Source: an uncultured bacterium (lineage in GTDB: Bacteria > Bacillota > Clostridia > Oscillospirales > Oscillospiraceae). Taken from it: a stretch of DNA of 64,000 bases. The notes below the pieces were generated by a model. That model saw only the letters and a list, made by a program, of their open reading frames with translations. It made no database searches and was not told where the DNA came from. The position numbers were made by a program, and so were the translations under genes. The DNA lies in the NCBI GenBank assembly GCA_945873205.1, contig CAMCCC010000011.1, positions 1 through 64,000 of the forward strand. The letters run 5' to 3'. Numbering within the stretch: the stretch's first letter is position 1; every line of letters begins with the position of its first letter. Of the stretch, positions 1-8,134 are shown piece after piece.

Positions 1-80
1 GCCGTCTGCTGGACTACCTGGCCAAGAAGGATATCGAGCGTTACCGCGCAATCATCGCAAAGCTGAACATCCGTAAGTAA
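1..80 (+). CDS. rpsO: 30S ribosomal protein S15, C-terminal end (partial)
   Basis: Only the last 25 codons lie in the window; the frame reads RLLDYLAKKDIERYRAIIAK and then LNIRK before the stop. This is the conserved C-terminus of S15, the small-subunit protein that binds 16S rRNA helices 20-22. Its place just upstream of pnp is the classic bacterial rpsO-pnp order, which supports the call. The start is outside the window. Confidence 0.95.
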   Translation, partial: RLLDYLAKKDIERYRAIIAKLNIRK

Positions 81-120
81 TTACGCTGCTTCAGCTTCTA
101 CTGAGGTTTATGAAGGTTTT

Positions 121-157
121 ATTGGGAGACAAGTGAATACTGTCTCCCAATATTTTT
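121..157 (+). terminator. Intrinsic terminator or attenuator after rpsO
   Basis: Perfect 11-bp stem (121-131 with 141-151) with a 9-nt loop, followed by a short T-run (ATATTTTT). It sits 40 bases after the rpsO stop and before pnp, so it should end most rpsO transcripts, with read-through possible into pnp. Confidence 0.85.
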
Positions 158-178
158 GCCCTCACCATTTGTAAATCC

Positions 179-256
179 GTATCGCCCGGGCTGCTTAGTA
201 TTTGAAGGAACGGCCGCTGCCGGCCGCTGCTTCAAGTGCTAAGTACCGGGGGATAC
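179..256 (+). promoter_or_regulatory. Long stem-loop in the pnp leader
   Basis: About 78 bases fold into one nearly continuous hairpin: 179-183 pairs with 252-256, 185-189 with 246-250, 194-200 with 237-243, 202-207 with 230-235, and 211-216 with 221-226 around a CTGC loop. It ends 12 bases before the pnp Shine-Dalgarno. In Escherichia coli the same spot holds an RNase III-cleaved hairpin through which PNPase represses its own mRNA. A like role here is inference. Confidence 0.7.
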
Positions 257-280
257 TGTATATGTATAAGGAGATTCCAG

Positions 281-2401
281 ATGATTATTACCAATAAGCA
301 GTTCCCCAACTACAAGAAGTACGAGATCATGTACGAAGGCCGCCCCCTGTCCATGGAAGTGGGCAAGATGGCCGAGCTGTGCAACGCCGCCGTGCTGGTC
401 AAGTACGGTGAGACCACCGTGCTGGTCACCTGCACCGCCTCCGCCCGCCCCAAGGACGGCATCGATTACTTCCCCCTCGCCGTGGACTTCAACGAGAAGC
501 TCTACGCCGTGGGCCGCATCCCCGGCAGCTTTATGCGCCGCGAGGGTAAGCCCAGCCTGCCCGCCGTTCTGGCCTCCCGCCTGATCGACCGGCCTATGCG
601 TCCCCTCTTCCCCTCCGACCTGCGCAACGATGTGGTCATCGCCTGCGAGGTGCTGAGCGTGGACCGGGACTGCTCTCCTGAGATCACCGCTATGATCGGC
701 GCTTCCGCCGCCGTCTCCATTTCCGACGTGCCCTTCAACGGCCCCATCGCCGGCATCGTGCTGGGCTGGGACGGGGAGAAGTACCTCTTCAACCCCACCA
801 AGGCCCAGCGGGAGCACAACCGCATGACCACCACCATCGCCGCCACCCACAAGAAGATCGTCATGATCGAGTCTGAGGCGGACCAGGTTCCCGACGACGT
901 GATGTACGAGGGCATTGTCCAGGCTCACGAGCACCTGCAGCCCGTGCTGGACCTGATCGACCAGATGGTGGCCGAGGTTGGCAAGCCCAAGTTCGAGTAT
1001 GAGCACGCTTCCTTCGACGAGGAGCTGTTCCAGAAGCTGGTGGAGAACGAGTTCGAGTCCATGGAGTACTGCATGGACACCGACGACAAGAACGTCCGCG
1101 AAGCCCGCGTCAACGAGTGGGTCACCATGGTGGAGCAGAAGTACGGCGAGGAGCACCCCGACCTGATGCAGTACATGGATGAGATCCTGTACAAGCTGCA
1201 GAAGAAGGTCGTCAAGAAGTGGCTGCTGGCCGGCAAGCGTGTGGACGGCCGTCAGATGAACGAGATCCGTCCCCTGGCCGCCGAAGTGGGCGTCATCCCC
1301 CTGGTGCACGGCTCCGGCCTGTTCACCCGCGGTCAGACCCAGGTGCTCTCCATCGCCACCCTGGCCACCCTCAGCGAGGCCCAGAAGCTGGACACCATCT
1401 GGGAAGAGGAAGAGAAGCGCTTCATGCACCACTACAACATGCCCTCCTACTCCACCGGTGAGGCCCGTCCCAGCCGCTCCACCGGCCGCCGGGAGTACGG
1501 CCACGGCGCCCTGGTTGAGAAGGCGCTGGAGTCCGTCATCCCCGATGTGGAGGACTTCCCCTATGCCATCCGCGTGGTCTCCGAGGTGCTCAGCTCCAAC
1601 GGCTCCACCTCTCAGGGCTCCATCTGCGGCACCACCCTGGCCCTCATGGACGCCGGCGTGCCCATCAAGGCCCCTGTGGCCGGCATCTCCTGCGGCCTGA
1701 TTCAGGACGGCGACGACTTCACCACCTTTATCGACATCCAGGGCGTGGAGGACTTCCACGGCGAGATGGACTTCAAGGTGGCCGGCACCAAGCAGGGCAT
1801 CACCGCCATCCAGATGGACCTGAAGAACGACGGCCTGAAGCACGAGATCGTCAAGGAAGCCTTCTCCATCACCAAGGAGGCCCGCTTCCAGATTCTGGAC
1901 GCCATCATGCTCAAGGCCATTGCCGAGCCCCGGAAGGAGCTGGCCAAGTCCGCCCCCAAGATGATCCAGATCAAGATCAATCCCGACAAGATCCGCGAGG
2001 TCATCGGCTCCGGCGGCAAGGTCATCCAGAAGATCACCGCCGACACCGGCTGCAAGATCGACATCAACGACGACGGCAGCATCTTCATCGCAAGCTCCGA
2101 TATCGAGGCCTGCCGTGCCGCCCGCAAGACCATTGAGGACATCGTGTTTGAGCCCGAGGTGGGTGCCCTCTACTACGGCGAGGTCAAGCGCGTGATCTCC
2201 AACCTGGGCGCTTTCGTGGAACTGGTTCCCGGCAAGGACGCCATGTGCCACATCAAGGACCTGGAGTTCAAGCGCACCGAGAAGGTGGAGGACGTGCTCA
2301 ACGTGGGCGATAAGACCTGGGTCAAGTTCACCGGCATCGACGAGAAGGGCCGTTGGAACATCTCCCGCAAGGACGCACTGAGAGAGCGCGGCGAAGCATA
2401 A
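281..2401 (+). CDS. pnp: Polyribonucleotide nucleotidyltransferase (PNPase)
   Basis: 706 residues. PNPase degrades RNA 3'-to-5' with phosphate, releasing nucleoside diphosphates, as a homotrimer in the cytoplasm. The order is the standard one: RNase PH domain 1 (about 15-150), helical linker, RNase PH domain 2 (about 320-540, with the RPSRSTGRREYGHG stretch near 395 and MDFKVAGTKQG holding the catalytic aspartates), KH domain with the GSGG loop near 575, and C-terminal S1 domain (about 630-700). The ATG at 281 was chosen because AAGGAG lies 7 bases upstream; the frame is open 15 codons further but without a Shine-Dalgarno. It follows rpsO and a structured leader. Confidence 0.97.
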   Translation: MIITNKQFPNYKKYEIMYEGRPLSMEVGKMAELCNAAVLVKYGETTVLVTCTASARPKDGIDYFPLAVDFNEKLYAVGRIPGSFMRREGKPSLPAVLASRLIDRPMRPLFPSDLRNDVVIACEVLSVDRDCSPEITAMIGASAAVSISDVPFNGPIAGIVLGWDGEKYLFNPTKAQREHNRMTTTIAATHKKIVMIESEADQVPDDVMYEGIVQAHEHLQPVLDLIDQMVAEVGKPKFEYEHASFDEELFQKLVENEFESMEYCMDTDDKNVREARVNEWVTMVEQKYGEEHPDLMQYMDEILYKLQKKVVKKWLLAGKRVDGRQMNEIRPLAAEVGVIPLVHGSGLFTRGQTQVLSIATLATLSEAQKLDTIWEEEEKRFMHHYNMPSYSTGEARPSRSTGRREYGHGALVEKALESVIPDVEDFPYAIRVVSEVLSSNGSTSQGSICGTTLALMDAGVPIKAPVAGISCGLIQDGDDFTTFIDIQGVEDFHGEMDFKVAGTKQGITAIQMDLKNDGLKHEIVKEAFSITKEARFQILDAIMLKAIAEPRKELAKSAPKMIQIKINPDKIREVIGSGGKVIQKITADTGCKIDINDDGSIFIASSDIEACRAARKTIEDIVFEPEVGALYYGEVKRVISNLGAFVELVPGKDAMCHIKDLEFKRTEKVEDVLNVGDKTWVKFTGIDEKGRWNISRKDALRERGEA

Positions 2402-2424
2402 GTCAAAAATACGCAGCAAACACC

Positions 2425-2460
2425 AAGCGGCAGAGTAAATAAATACCCTGCCGCTTTTCT
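2425..2460 (+). terminator. Intrinsic terminator after pnp
   Basis: 9-bp stem AAGCGGCAG/CTGCCGCTT with a 14-nt loop, followed by TTCTT, 24 bases after the pnp stop. Confidence 0.8.
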
Positions 2461-2489
2461 TAAAATCAAAAAAGAATGGAGACTCCCTT

Positions 2490-3842
2490 ATGAGCAGAGA
2501 GAGCTTTCAGTCCCGTCTGGGCTTTTTGCTGGTGAGCGCCGGCTGCGCCATCGGCATCGGTAATGTCTGGCGCTTCCCCTATGTGACCGGCGCTTACGGC
2601 GGCGGCGTGTTCGTTTTGTTTTACTTCCTGTTCCTGATCATCATGGGCGTGCCCGTGCTGACCATGGAGTTGGCCGTGGGCCGGGCCAGCCGCAAGAGCG
2701 CCGTCCCCGGCTACAAGGCCCTGGAAAAGCCGGGCAGCAAGTGGCATATCCACGGCTGGTTCTGCGTGCTGGGCTGCTGCCTGCTGATGATGTTCTATAC
2801 CACCGTCTCCGGCTGGATGCTCAGCTACTTCTTCAAATTCGCCGCCGGCACCTTCTCCGGCATGGAGACCGCCGCCGTGGACGGCGTGTTCGGCGGTCTG
2901 CTGGCCAATCCCCTGGAGATGGGCGTATGGATGGTAATCACGGTTCTGGCCGGCTTTCTGGTGTGCAGTCTGGGCCTGCAGAAGGGGCTGGAGCGGATCA
3001 CCAAGTGGATGATGTGCGCTCTGCTGGTGCTGATCCTGGTGCTGGCCGGGCACAGCCTGGTGCTGCCCGGGGCCGCAGAGGGCGTGAAGTTCTACCTGCT
3101 GCCGGACTTTCAGCGGGCCGCCCAAATGGGCATCGGCAATGTGGCCACCGCCGCCATGAACCAGGCCTTCTTCACCCTGAGCCTGGGCATCGCCTCCATG
3201 GAGATCTTCGGCAGCTACATGTCCCGGGAGCACACCCTCACCGGGGAGGCCGTCCGCATCTGCGCCCTGGACACCTTTGTGGCCCTGATGGCCGGGCTGA
3301 TCATCTTCCCCGCCTGCTTCAGCTATGGGGTGGAGCCGGGTCAGGGCCCCGGTCTGATCTTTGTGACCCTGCCCAAGGTGTTTATTGACATGGCCGGCGG
3401 CCGCCTGTGGGGCAGCCTGTTCTTCCTGTTCATGTCCTTTGCCAGCTTCACCACCGTTATCGCCGTGTTTGAGAACCTGATCTCCATGGCTATGGACAAC
3501 TTCGGCTGGACCCGGAAAAAGGCAGTGCTCATCAACTGCGCCTTTATCCTGGTGGCCAGCATCCCCTGCGTGCTGGGCTACAACCTGTGGAGCGGCGTAC
3601 ATATCATCGGCGCCCGGGACATTTTGGACAGCGAGGACTTTCTGGTCAGCAACCTGCTGCTGCCCATCGGTTCCCTGATCTACCTGCTGTTCTGCGTCAG
3701 CAAATGGGGCTGGGGCTTCGACAAGTATCTTGCGGAAGCCAATACCGGCAGCGGCCTGAAAATGTCCGCCAAATTGAAGCCCTATTTCCAGTTCATCCTG
3801 CCGGTGCTGATCCTGTTCATCCTGATCCAGGGCCTGATCTGA
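2490..3842 (+). CDS. Sodium-dependent transporter, NSS/SNF family
   Basis: 450 residues, about eleven hydrophobic segments. The N-terminus has the family hallmark: FQSRLGFLLVSAGCAIGIGNVWRFPYV is typical of TM1 in neurotransmitter:sodium symporters, with the unwound GCAIGIGN part that holds Na+ and substrate in LeuT. The GVPVLTMELAVGR loop after TM2 is also typical. Bacterial members move amino acids or related amines with Na+; the substrate cannot be told from sequence. It stands alone between two terminators. The Shine-Dalgarno is modest (GGAG about 10 bases upstream). Confidence 0.92.
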   Translation: MSRESFQSRLGFLLVSAGCAIGIGNVWRFPYVTGAYGGGVFVLFYFLFLIIMGVPVLTMELAVGRASRKSAVPGYKALEKPGSKWHIHGWFCVLGCCLLMMFYTTVSGWMLSYFFKFAAGTFSGMETAAVDGVFGGLLANPLEMGVWMVITVLAGFLVCSLGLQKGLERITKWMMCALLVLILVLAGHSLVLPGAAEGVKFYLLPDFQRAAQMGIGNVATAAMNQAFFTLSLGIASMEIFGSYMSREHTLTGEAVRICALDTFVALMAGLIIFPACFSYGVEPGQGPGLIFVTLPKVFIDMAGGRLWGSLFFLFMSFASFTTVIAVFENLISMAMDNFGWTRKKAVLINCAFILVASIPCVLGYNLWSGVHIIGARDILDSEDFLVSNLLLPIGSLIYLLFCVSKWGWGFDKYLAEANTGSGLKMSAKLKPYFQFILPVLILFILIQGLI

Positions 3843-3862
3843 CAAATATATTTTGACACGCT

Positions 3863-3901
3863 GAACAAAGAGGAGGGAGCATTTTTCCCTCCTCTTTGTT
3901 C
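3863..3901. terminator. Strong hairpin after the NSS transporter
   Basis: Perfect 16-bp stem (3863-3878 with 3886-3901) with an 8-nt T-rich loop. There is no T-run after it on the + strand, so it may end transcription weakly or protect the 3' end. Confidence 0.7.
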
Positions 3902-3936
3902 ACTGTAGCGATTTATCAATTTACCACGCTAATGTG

Positions 3937-3965
3937 TTGACAAATCGGCCGGACGGTGTTATCAT
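3937..3965 (+). promoter_or_regulatory. Promoter of the amino-acid ABC transporter operon
   Basis: Consensus -35 TTGACA at 3937 and -10 TATCAT at 3960 with exactly 17 bp between. It lies about 55 bases before the binding-protein start. Confidence 0.85.
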
Positions 3966-4022
3966 TTCACCATCCTCCCCGGAGGGAACGGGGAGACGGA
4001 GAAATTGATGAGGTGATTATAA

Positions 4023-4856
4023 ATGAAAAAGATTTTTGCTTTGGTTCTGGCATTGGCCATGATTCTCAGCTGCGCGGCCTGCGGCGGCAGCAGCAAAGTG
4101 AAGGACGATCTGCTGGCAGAGATCAAGGCCCAGGGCTACATTGAACTGTGCACCGAGCCCTACTTTGCCCCCTATGAGTTTGTAGACCCCAGCAAGACCG
4201 GGGATGACCAGTATGTGGGCGTGGATATTGAGATCGCCAAGTACATCGCCGGGAAGATCGGCGTGGAGCTGCGGATCGTCCCGCTGGACTTCACCGCTGT
4301 GCTGGCCGGCATTGCCGACGGCAAGTATGACATTGCCATCTCCGCCATTGCCTACTCCCCCTCCCGGGCCGAGGCCATGCGCCTTTCCAACGTGTACAAG
4401 GCCAACACCGGCGGCTATGGCTTCATCACCCGCACGGAGGATGCGGGCAAGTACAACTCCGTTGAGGATCTGAAGGACGCAGTGGTCATCACCCAGTCCG
4501 GCTCCGTGCAGGAGGCCCTGTACAACCAGAACGTGAAGGCCTGCAAGGAGTTCAAGCTGGTGGCCAACATGACCGACGGTTATCTGGCCGTGGCCGAGGG
4601 CAAGGCCGATGTGTGCATCTGCTCCACCGATTCCGCTCAGCTGTATGCCGATGCCAACGGCGGCCTGGCTGTGCCGGAGTTCCGCTTTGAGGTGGACCCC
4701 AACATGAACGGCACCGTGGTTGCCATGCCCCTCAAGGGCAGCGAGAGCCTGCTGGAAGTGGTCAACGAGGCCATCGCCGAGCTGAACGCCCAGGGCAAGA
4801 TCGACCAGTGGAACGAGGAGTACACCGCCTACGCCGCGGAATTGGGCATCAGCTGA
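4023..4856 (+). CDS. Amino-acid ABC transporter substrate-binding lipoprotein
   Basis: 277 residues, SBP family 3 (polar/basic amino-acid binding). A lipoprotein signal peptide ends in CAAC with the lipidated Cys at 20, so the mature protein is membrane-anchored outside the cell. The family signature is visible: FAPYEF, then GVDIEIAKYIAGKIG, then DGKYDIAISAIAYSPSRAE. It precedes a permease and an ATPase of the matching family and receives its own strong promoter. AGGTGA precedes the ATG. The ligand cannot be assigned. The downstream amidohydrolase hints at an amino-acid conjugate or its product. Confidence 0.93.
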   Translation: MKKIFALVLALAMILSCAACGGSSKVKDDLLAEIKAQGYIELCTEPYFAPYEFVDPSKTGDDQYVGVDIEIAKYIAGKIGVELRIVPLDFTAVLAGIADGKYDIAISAIAYSPSRAEAMRLSNVYKANTGGYGFITRTEDAGKYNSVEDLKDAVVITQSGSVQEALYNQNVKACKEFKLVANMTDGYLAVAEGKADVCICSTDSAQLYADANGGLAVPEFRFEVDPNMNGTVVAMPLKGSESLLEVVNEAIAELNAQGKIDQWNEEYTAYAAELGIS

Positions 4857-4879
4857 TCCCGGTCAAGCATAAATAAGGA

Positions 4880-4913
4880 TCCCGGCAGACCCGCCCTTGC
4901 GAGCCTGCCGGGA
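4880..4913 (+). terminator. Intercistronic hairpin after the binding-protein gene
   Basis: 9-bp perfect GC-rich stem (4880-4888 with 4905-4913), no T-run. Sitting between binding protein and permease, it probably causes partial termination or stabilises the upstream message. Confidence 0.6.
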
Positions 4914-4949
4914 CTGTTCTGATAAGAGAAACGAAAAGGAAACAACGCC

Positions 4950-5609
4950 ATGGAAAAGATCATTGGCCTGCTGGATAAGTATTATATGGTGTATTTACAG
5001 GGGCTTTGGGGCACCCTGTGGATTTCCGCCGTCACCGTGCTGTGCGGCACGCTGCTGGGACTGCTGATTGCCGCCTTGCGGATGAGCCGCTCCAAACTGC
5101 TCAACTCCTTCGCCGGCGCCTATATCGAGGTGCTGCGGGGCACGCCCATTCTGCTGCAGCTGTATTTTTTCTGGATCGGGCTGCCCAAGCTGCTGCCCTT
5201 TGAACTGAGCGACACCATGTGCATCGTGGTGGCCCTGGTCATTAACGCCTCCGCCTACATCTCGGAGATCATCCGCGCCGGCATCAACGCCGTGGACAAG
5301 GGCCAGTGGGAGGCCGCCCGCAGCGTGGGCCTCAGCGAAATCCACATGATGACCCATGTTATCATGCCCCAGGCGGTGAAAAACATCCTGCCCGCCCTGT
5401 GCAACGAGTTCATCACCACCGTGAAGGGCACCTCCCTGGCCTCGGTGTTCTTCGTGGGCGAGCTGATGACCAGCTACAAGAGCGTCCAGGCCGCCACCTT
5501 CCTGGCCCTGCAATCCCTGACCATTGTAGGCGTGATCTATTTCCTGCTGAACTTTATTCTGTCCCGGCTTCTGCGCGTGCTTGAAAGGAGGCTGACCGCC
5601 AGTGACTGA
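4950..5609 (+). CDS. Amino-acid ABC transporter permease (HisM/GlnP type)
   Basis: 219 residues, the usual length for the family. Several membrane segments, with the His/Glu/Gln permease N-terminus ([16 protein letters not shown]). The EAA loop that docks the ATPase is at about 118-147 ([20 protein letters not shown]). As there is one permease gene, the channel should be a homodimer. Its stop overlaps the ATPase start by 8 bases, implying translational coupling. Confidence 0.93.
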   Translation: MEKIIGLLDKYYMVYLQGLWGTLWISAVTVLCGTLLGLLIAALRMSRSKLLNSFAGAYIEVLRGTPILLQLYFFWIGLPKLLPFELSDTMCIVVALVINASAYISEIIRAGINAVDKGQWEAARSVGLSEIHMMTHVIMPQAVKNILPALCNEFITTVKGTSLASVFFVGELMTSYKSVQAATFLALQSLTIVGVIYFLLNFILSRLLRVLERRLTASD

Positions 5610-6336
5610 CGAGATTATCCGCACCGAAAACCTGAAAAAGAGCTTCGGCGACCTGGAGGTGCTCAAGGGCATCTCCACCACCATCCGCCAGGGCGAGGTG
5701 GTCTCCATCATCGGCCCCTCCGGCGGCGGCAAGTCCACCTTTCTCCGCTGCCTGAACCTGCTGGAGCAGCCCACCGAGGGCAAGGTCTACTTCAAGGGCC
5801 AGGACATCACCGACAAAAAGCTGAACACCAGCAAGTTCCGCCAGCGCATGGGCATGGTGTTCCAGAATTTCAACGTGTTCCCCAACATGACGGTGCTTGA
5901 CAATGTGACGCTGGCGCCTATACTGGAGAAGAAGGTGCCCAAGGCCCAGGCCCGGGAAGAGGCCCTGGCCCTGCTGCGCCGGGTGGGTCTGGAGGAAAAG
6001 GCCAACGAATACCCCCGGAAGCTCTCCGGCGGGCAGAAGCAGCGCCTGGCCATCGTCCGTGCCCTGGCCATGCAGCCGGAGGTGATGCTCTTTGATGAGC
6101 CTACCTCCGCCCTGGACCCGGAAATGGTGAAGGAAGTGCTGAATGTCATTATGGAGCTGACCCGCAGCGGCATGACCTGCCTCATCGTCACCCACGAGAT
6201 GGGCTTCGCCCGGGAGGTCAGCGACCGGGTGCTGTTTATCTGCGACGGGGTCATCAAGGAGGAGGGCAGCCCGGATCAGATCTTCACCTGCCCCCACGAC
6301 CCCAGCACCATCAAGTTCCTCAGTATGGTATTGTGA
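5602..6336 (+). CDS. Amino-acid ABC transporter ATP-binding protein (GlnQ type)
   Basis: 244 residues. Walker [10 protein letters not shown] (about 38-46), signature LSGGQKQR (about 141), Walker B VMLFDEP (about 160), and THE of the H-loop are intact. The start is GTG at 5602, with AAAGGAG about 11 bases upstream, inside the end of the permease gene. It energises the importer made with the two preceding genes. Confidence 0.93.
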   Translation: MTDEIIRTENLKKSFGDLEVLKGISTTIRQGEVVSIIGPSGGGKSTFLRCLNLLEQPTEGKVYFKGQDITDKKLNTSKFRQRMGMVFQNFNVFPNMTVLDNVTLAPILEKKVPKAQAREEALALLRRVGLEEKANEYPRKLSGGQKQRLAIVRALAMQPEVMLFDEPTSALDPEMVKEVLNVIMELTRSGMTCLIVTHEMGFAREVSDRVLFICDGVIKEEGSPDQIFTCPHDPSTIKFLSMVL

Positions 6337-6357
6337 TATGGAAAAGGAGAACACCAA

Positions 6358-7800
6358 ATGACACAGGTAGAAGAAATCAAGGCGCTGGTAGCCCAAAACG
6401 CGGAAACCACCAAAGCCCTTGCCAGAGAGATTTGGGACTATGCGGAGCTGTCCTATGAAGAGTTCAAGTCCGCCGCTGCCCTGATGGAGGCCCTGAAAGC
6501 CCAGGGCTTCACCATTGAGGAGGGCATTGCCGGCATGCCCACCGCCTTCACCGCCAGATTCGTCAGCGGCAGCGGCAAGCCGGTGATCGGCCTGCTGGCC
6601 GAGTATGACGCTCTCTCCGGCCTGAGCCAGAAGGCCGCCTGCCCGGTGCAGGAGGCAGTGACCCCCGGCGGCTCCGGCCACGGCTGCGGCCATAACCTGA
6701 TCGGCGCCGGCTGCTATGCGGCGGCGGTGGCCCTGAAGGCGTATTTCACCGCCCACGCCATCGACGGCACCATTATCTTCTTTGGCTGCCCTGCCGAGGA
6801 GGGGGCCGGCTCCAAGCAGTTCATCGCCCGGGCCGGGTACTTCGACGATGTGGACTTTGCCTACACCTGGCATCCGGCCACCGTCAACGAGGTGGGTTCC
6901 AAGGGCAACGTGGCCATCATGGGCGCCAACTTCACCTTTGACGGGGTGGCCTCCCATGCCGGCGGCGCGCCCCACCTGGGCCGCAGCGCCCTGGACGCGG
7001 TGGAGCTGATGAACGTGGGCGCCAACTACCTGCGGGAGCATATGATTGACGCGGCCCGCATCCACTACGCCTATTCCGACCCCGGCGGCACCGCCCCCAA
7101 CGTGGTGCAGAGCCATGCGGTGATCAAATACGAGGTCCGCGCCCCCAAGGTCAGCCAGGTGCAGGAGCTGTTCACCCGGCTGGTGGACGTGGCCAAAGGC
7201 GCCGCCCTGATGACCGGCACCAAAATGCAGTACGAGATCACCATGGCCTTCTCCGACTATGTTCCCAACAAGGCCCTGGGCGGCCTGGTGGATGAATGTA
7301 TGCGGGAGCTGGGCGCCCCGGAATGGACGGAGGAGGAATACGCCCTGGCGGCCCGGTTTTTGCGCAGCTACAGCCGCACCGCCCTGGTTGGCATCAAGGA
7401 GAGTCTGGGCGAATACTTTCTGCCGGAGGAACTGGACGCCGCCCTCCAGACCCCGCTGGACAGCGTGATTCACCCCTTCAATCCCCGTGAGACCGGCTAC
7501 AGCTCCGGCTCCACCGACGTGGGCGACGTGGGCTACGCCACCCCCACCGTCATGCTTCATGTGGCCACCGCCTGCCTGGGCAATGTGGGCCACTCCTGGC
7601 AGAACACCGCCTTCGCCTGCTCCGGCATCGGCATGAAGGGCATGCTCCGGGCCGCGGAAATGCTGAGCCTGGCCGCCCTGCGCACCATAGAGCAGCCGGA
7701 GCTGCTGGAAAAGGCCAAGGCAGAGCTGCGGCAGAAAAACGGCGGCAAGTACAGCTGCCCCCTGCCTGACTACTGCACCCCGCCCATCGGCCGGTATTAA
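6358..7800 (+). CDS. M20-family amidohydrolase, AbgB-like
   Basis: 480 residues, equal in length to AbgB, the large subunit of p-aminobenzoyl-glutamate hydrolase. The diagnostic GHGCGHN metal-binding motif is at about 107-113 and a second cluster, PAEEGAGSK, near 145 supplies the catalytic Glu region. M20D enzymes cleave the amide bond of N-acyl amino acids or short peptides with two metal ions. No AbgA-like partner is present. It is 21 bases after the ATPase with its own AAAGGAG site, so import and hydrolysis are probably coupled. Cytoplasmic; the substrate is unknown. Confidence 0.85.
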   Translation: MTQVEEIKALVAQNAETTKALAREIWDYAELSYEEFKSAAALMEALKAQGFTIEEGIAGMPTAFTARFVSGSGKPVIGLLAEYDALSGLSQKAACPVQEAVTPGGSGHGCGHNLIGAGCYAAAVALKAYFTAHAIDGTIIFFGCPAEEGAGSKQFIARAGYFDDVDFAYTWHPATVNEVGSKGNVAIMGANFTFDGVASHAGGAPHLGRSALDAVELMNVGANYLREHMIDAARIHYAYSDPGGTAPNVVQSHAVIKYEVRAPKVSQVQELFTRLVDVAKGAALMTGTKMQYEITMAFSDYVPNKALGGLVDECMRELGAPEWTEEEYALAARFLRSYSRTALVGIKESLGEYFLPEELDAALQTPLDSVIHPFNPRETGYSSGSTDVGDVGYATPTVMLHVATACLGNVGHSWQNTAFACSGIGMKGMLRAAEMLSLAALRTIEQPELLEKAKAELRQKNGGKYSCPLPDYCTPPIGRY

Positions 7801-7807
7801 AAAGCAA

Positions 7808-7839
7808 AAAGCGCTTCGGAATTTCTTCCGAAGCGCTTT
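7808..7839 (+). terminator. Terminator of the amino-acid transporter operon
   Basis: Perfect 14-bp stem with TTTC loop, 7 bases after the amidohydrolase stop. The same 32 bases recur exactly at 8091-8122. The T-run after this copy is short. Confidence 0.75.
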
Positions 7840-7884
7840 GAGACTGTCAAAAAACCATACCGCGGGGAAGGAGAACGCTTTCTC

Positions 7885-8036
7885 AAGCCTTCCCCTGGAG
7901 GGGAAGGTGCCCAGTGCGCACACTGGGCGGATGAGGTGGAAATCTTGCTTTTTTGACAGAAGTTCCTGCTTTTTCCCAGTTTTTTGCCACCTCATCAGTC
8001 GGCTTTGCCGCCAGCTTCCCCTCAAGGGGAAGCCTT
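7885..8036. repeat. Palindromic intergenic repeat, copy A
   Basis: About 152 bases. In order: hairpin CCTTCCCCTGGAGGGGAAGG (7889-7908), palindrome centred on GCCCAGTG/CACTGGGC (7909-7928), ATGAGGTGG (7931-7939) paired with CCACCTCAT (7987-7995), small hairpin CGGC/GCCG (8000-8010), and closing hairpin GCTTCCCC/GGGGAAGC (8014-8033). Copies B (14149-14299, inverted) and C (29341-29496) share this order and much of the sequence. It is the main content of the gap between 7801 and 8134. Confidence 0.85.
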
Positions 8037-8090
8037 TGGCCGGCAGAACCCACTGGTGCAGCACATAAAACGGACTTTTTCGACAAGCCG

Positions 8091-8122
8091 AAAGCGCTTC
8101 GGAATTTCTTCCGAAGCGCTTT
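8091..8122. terminator. Bidirectional hairpin downstream of fakA
   Basis: Exact copy of the 32-base hairpin at 7808-7839. On the + strand it is followed by T6. On the - strand it lies 13 bases past the fakA stop, so it is the likely end of the asp23-fakA transcript. Confidence 0.75.
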
Positions 8123-8134
8123 TTTGTTCTTATA

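Noticed and set aside
239-2419. A 726-codon open frame antisense to pnp
   Set aside because: Gly/Leu/His-rich composition with no family likeness; it mirrors the codon bias of pnp on the other strand. The same holds for the long antisense frames across 2466-3845, 5554-8064, 10478-14236, 16867-19371, 53402-56143 and 57047-59296.
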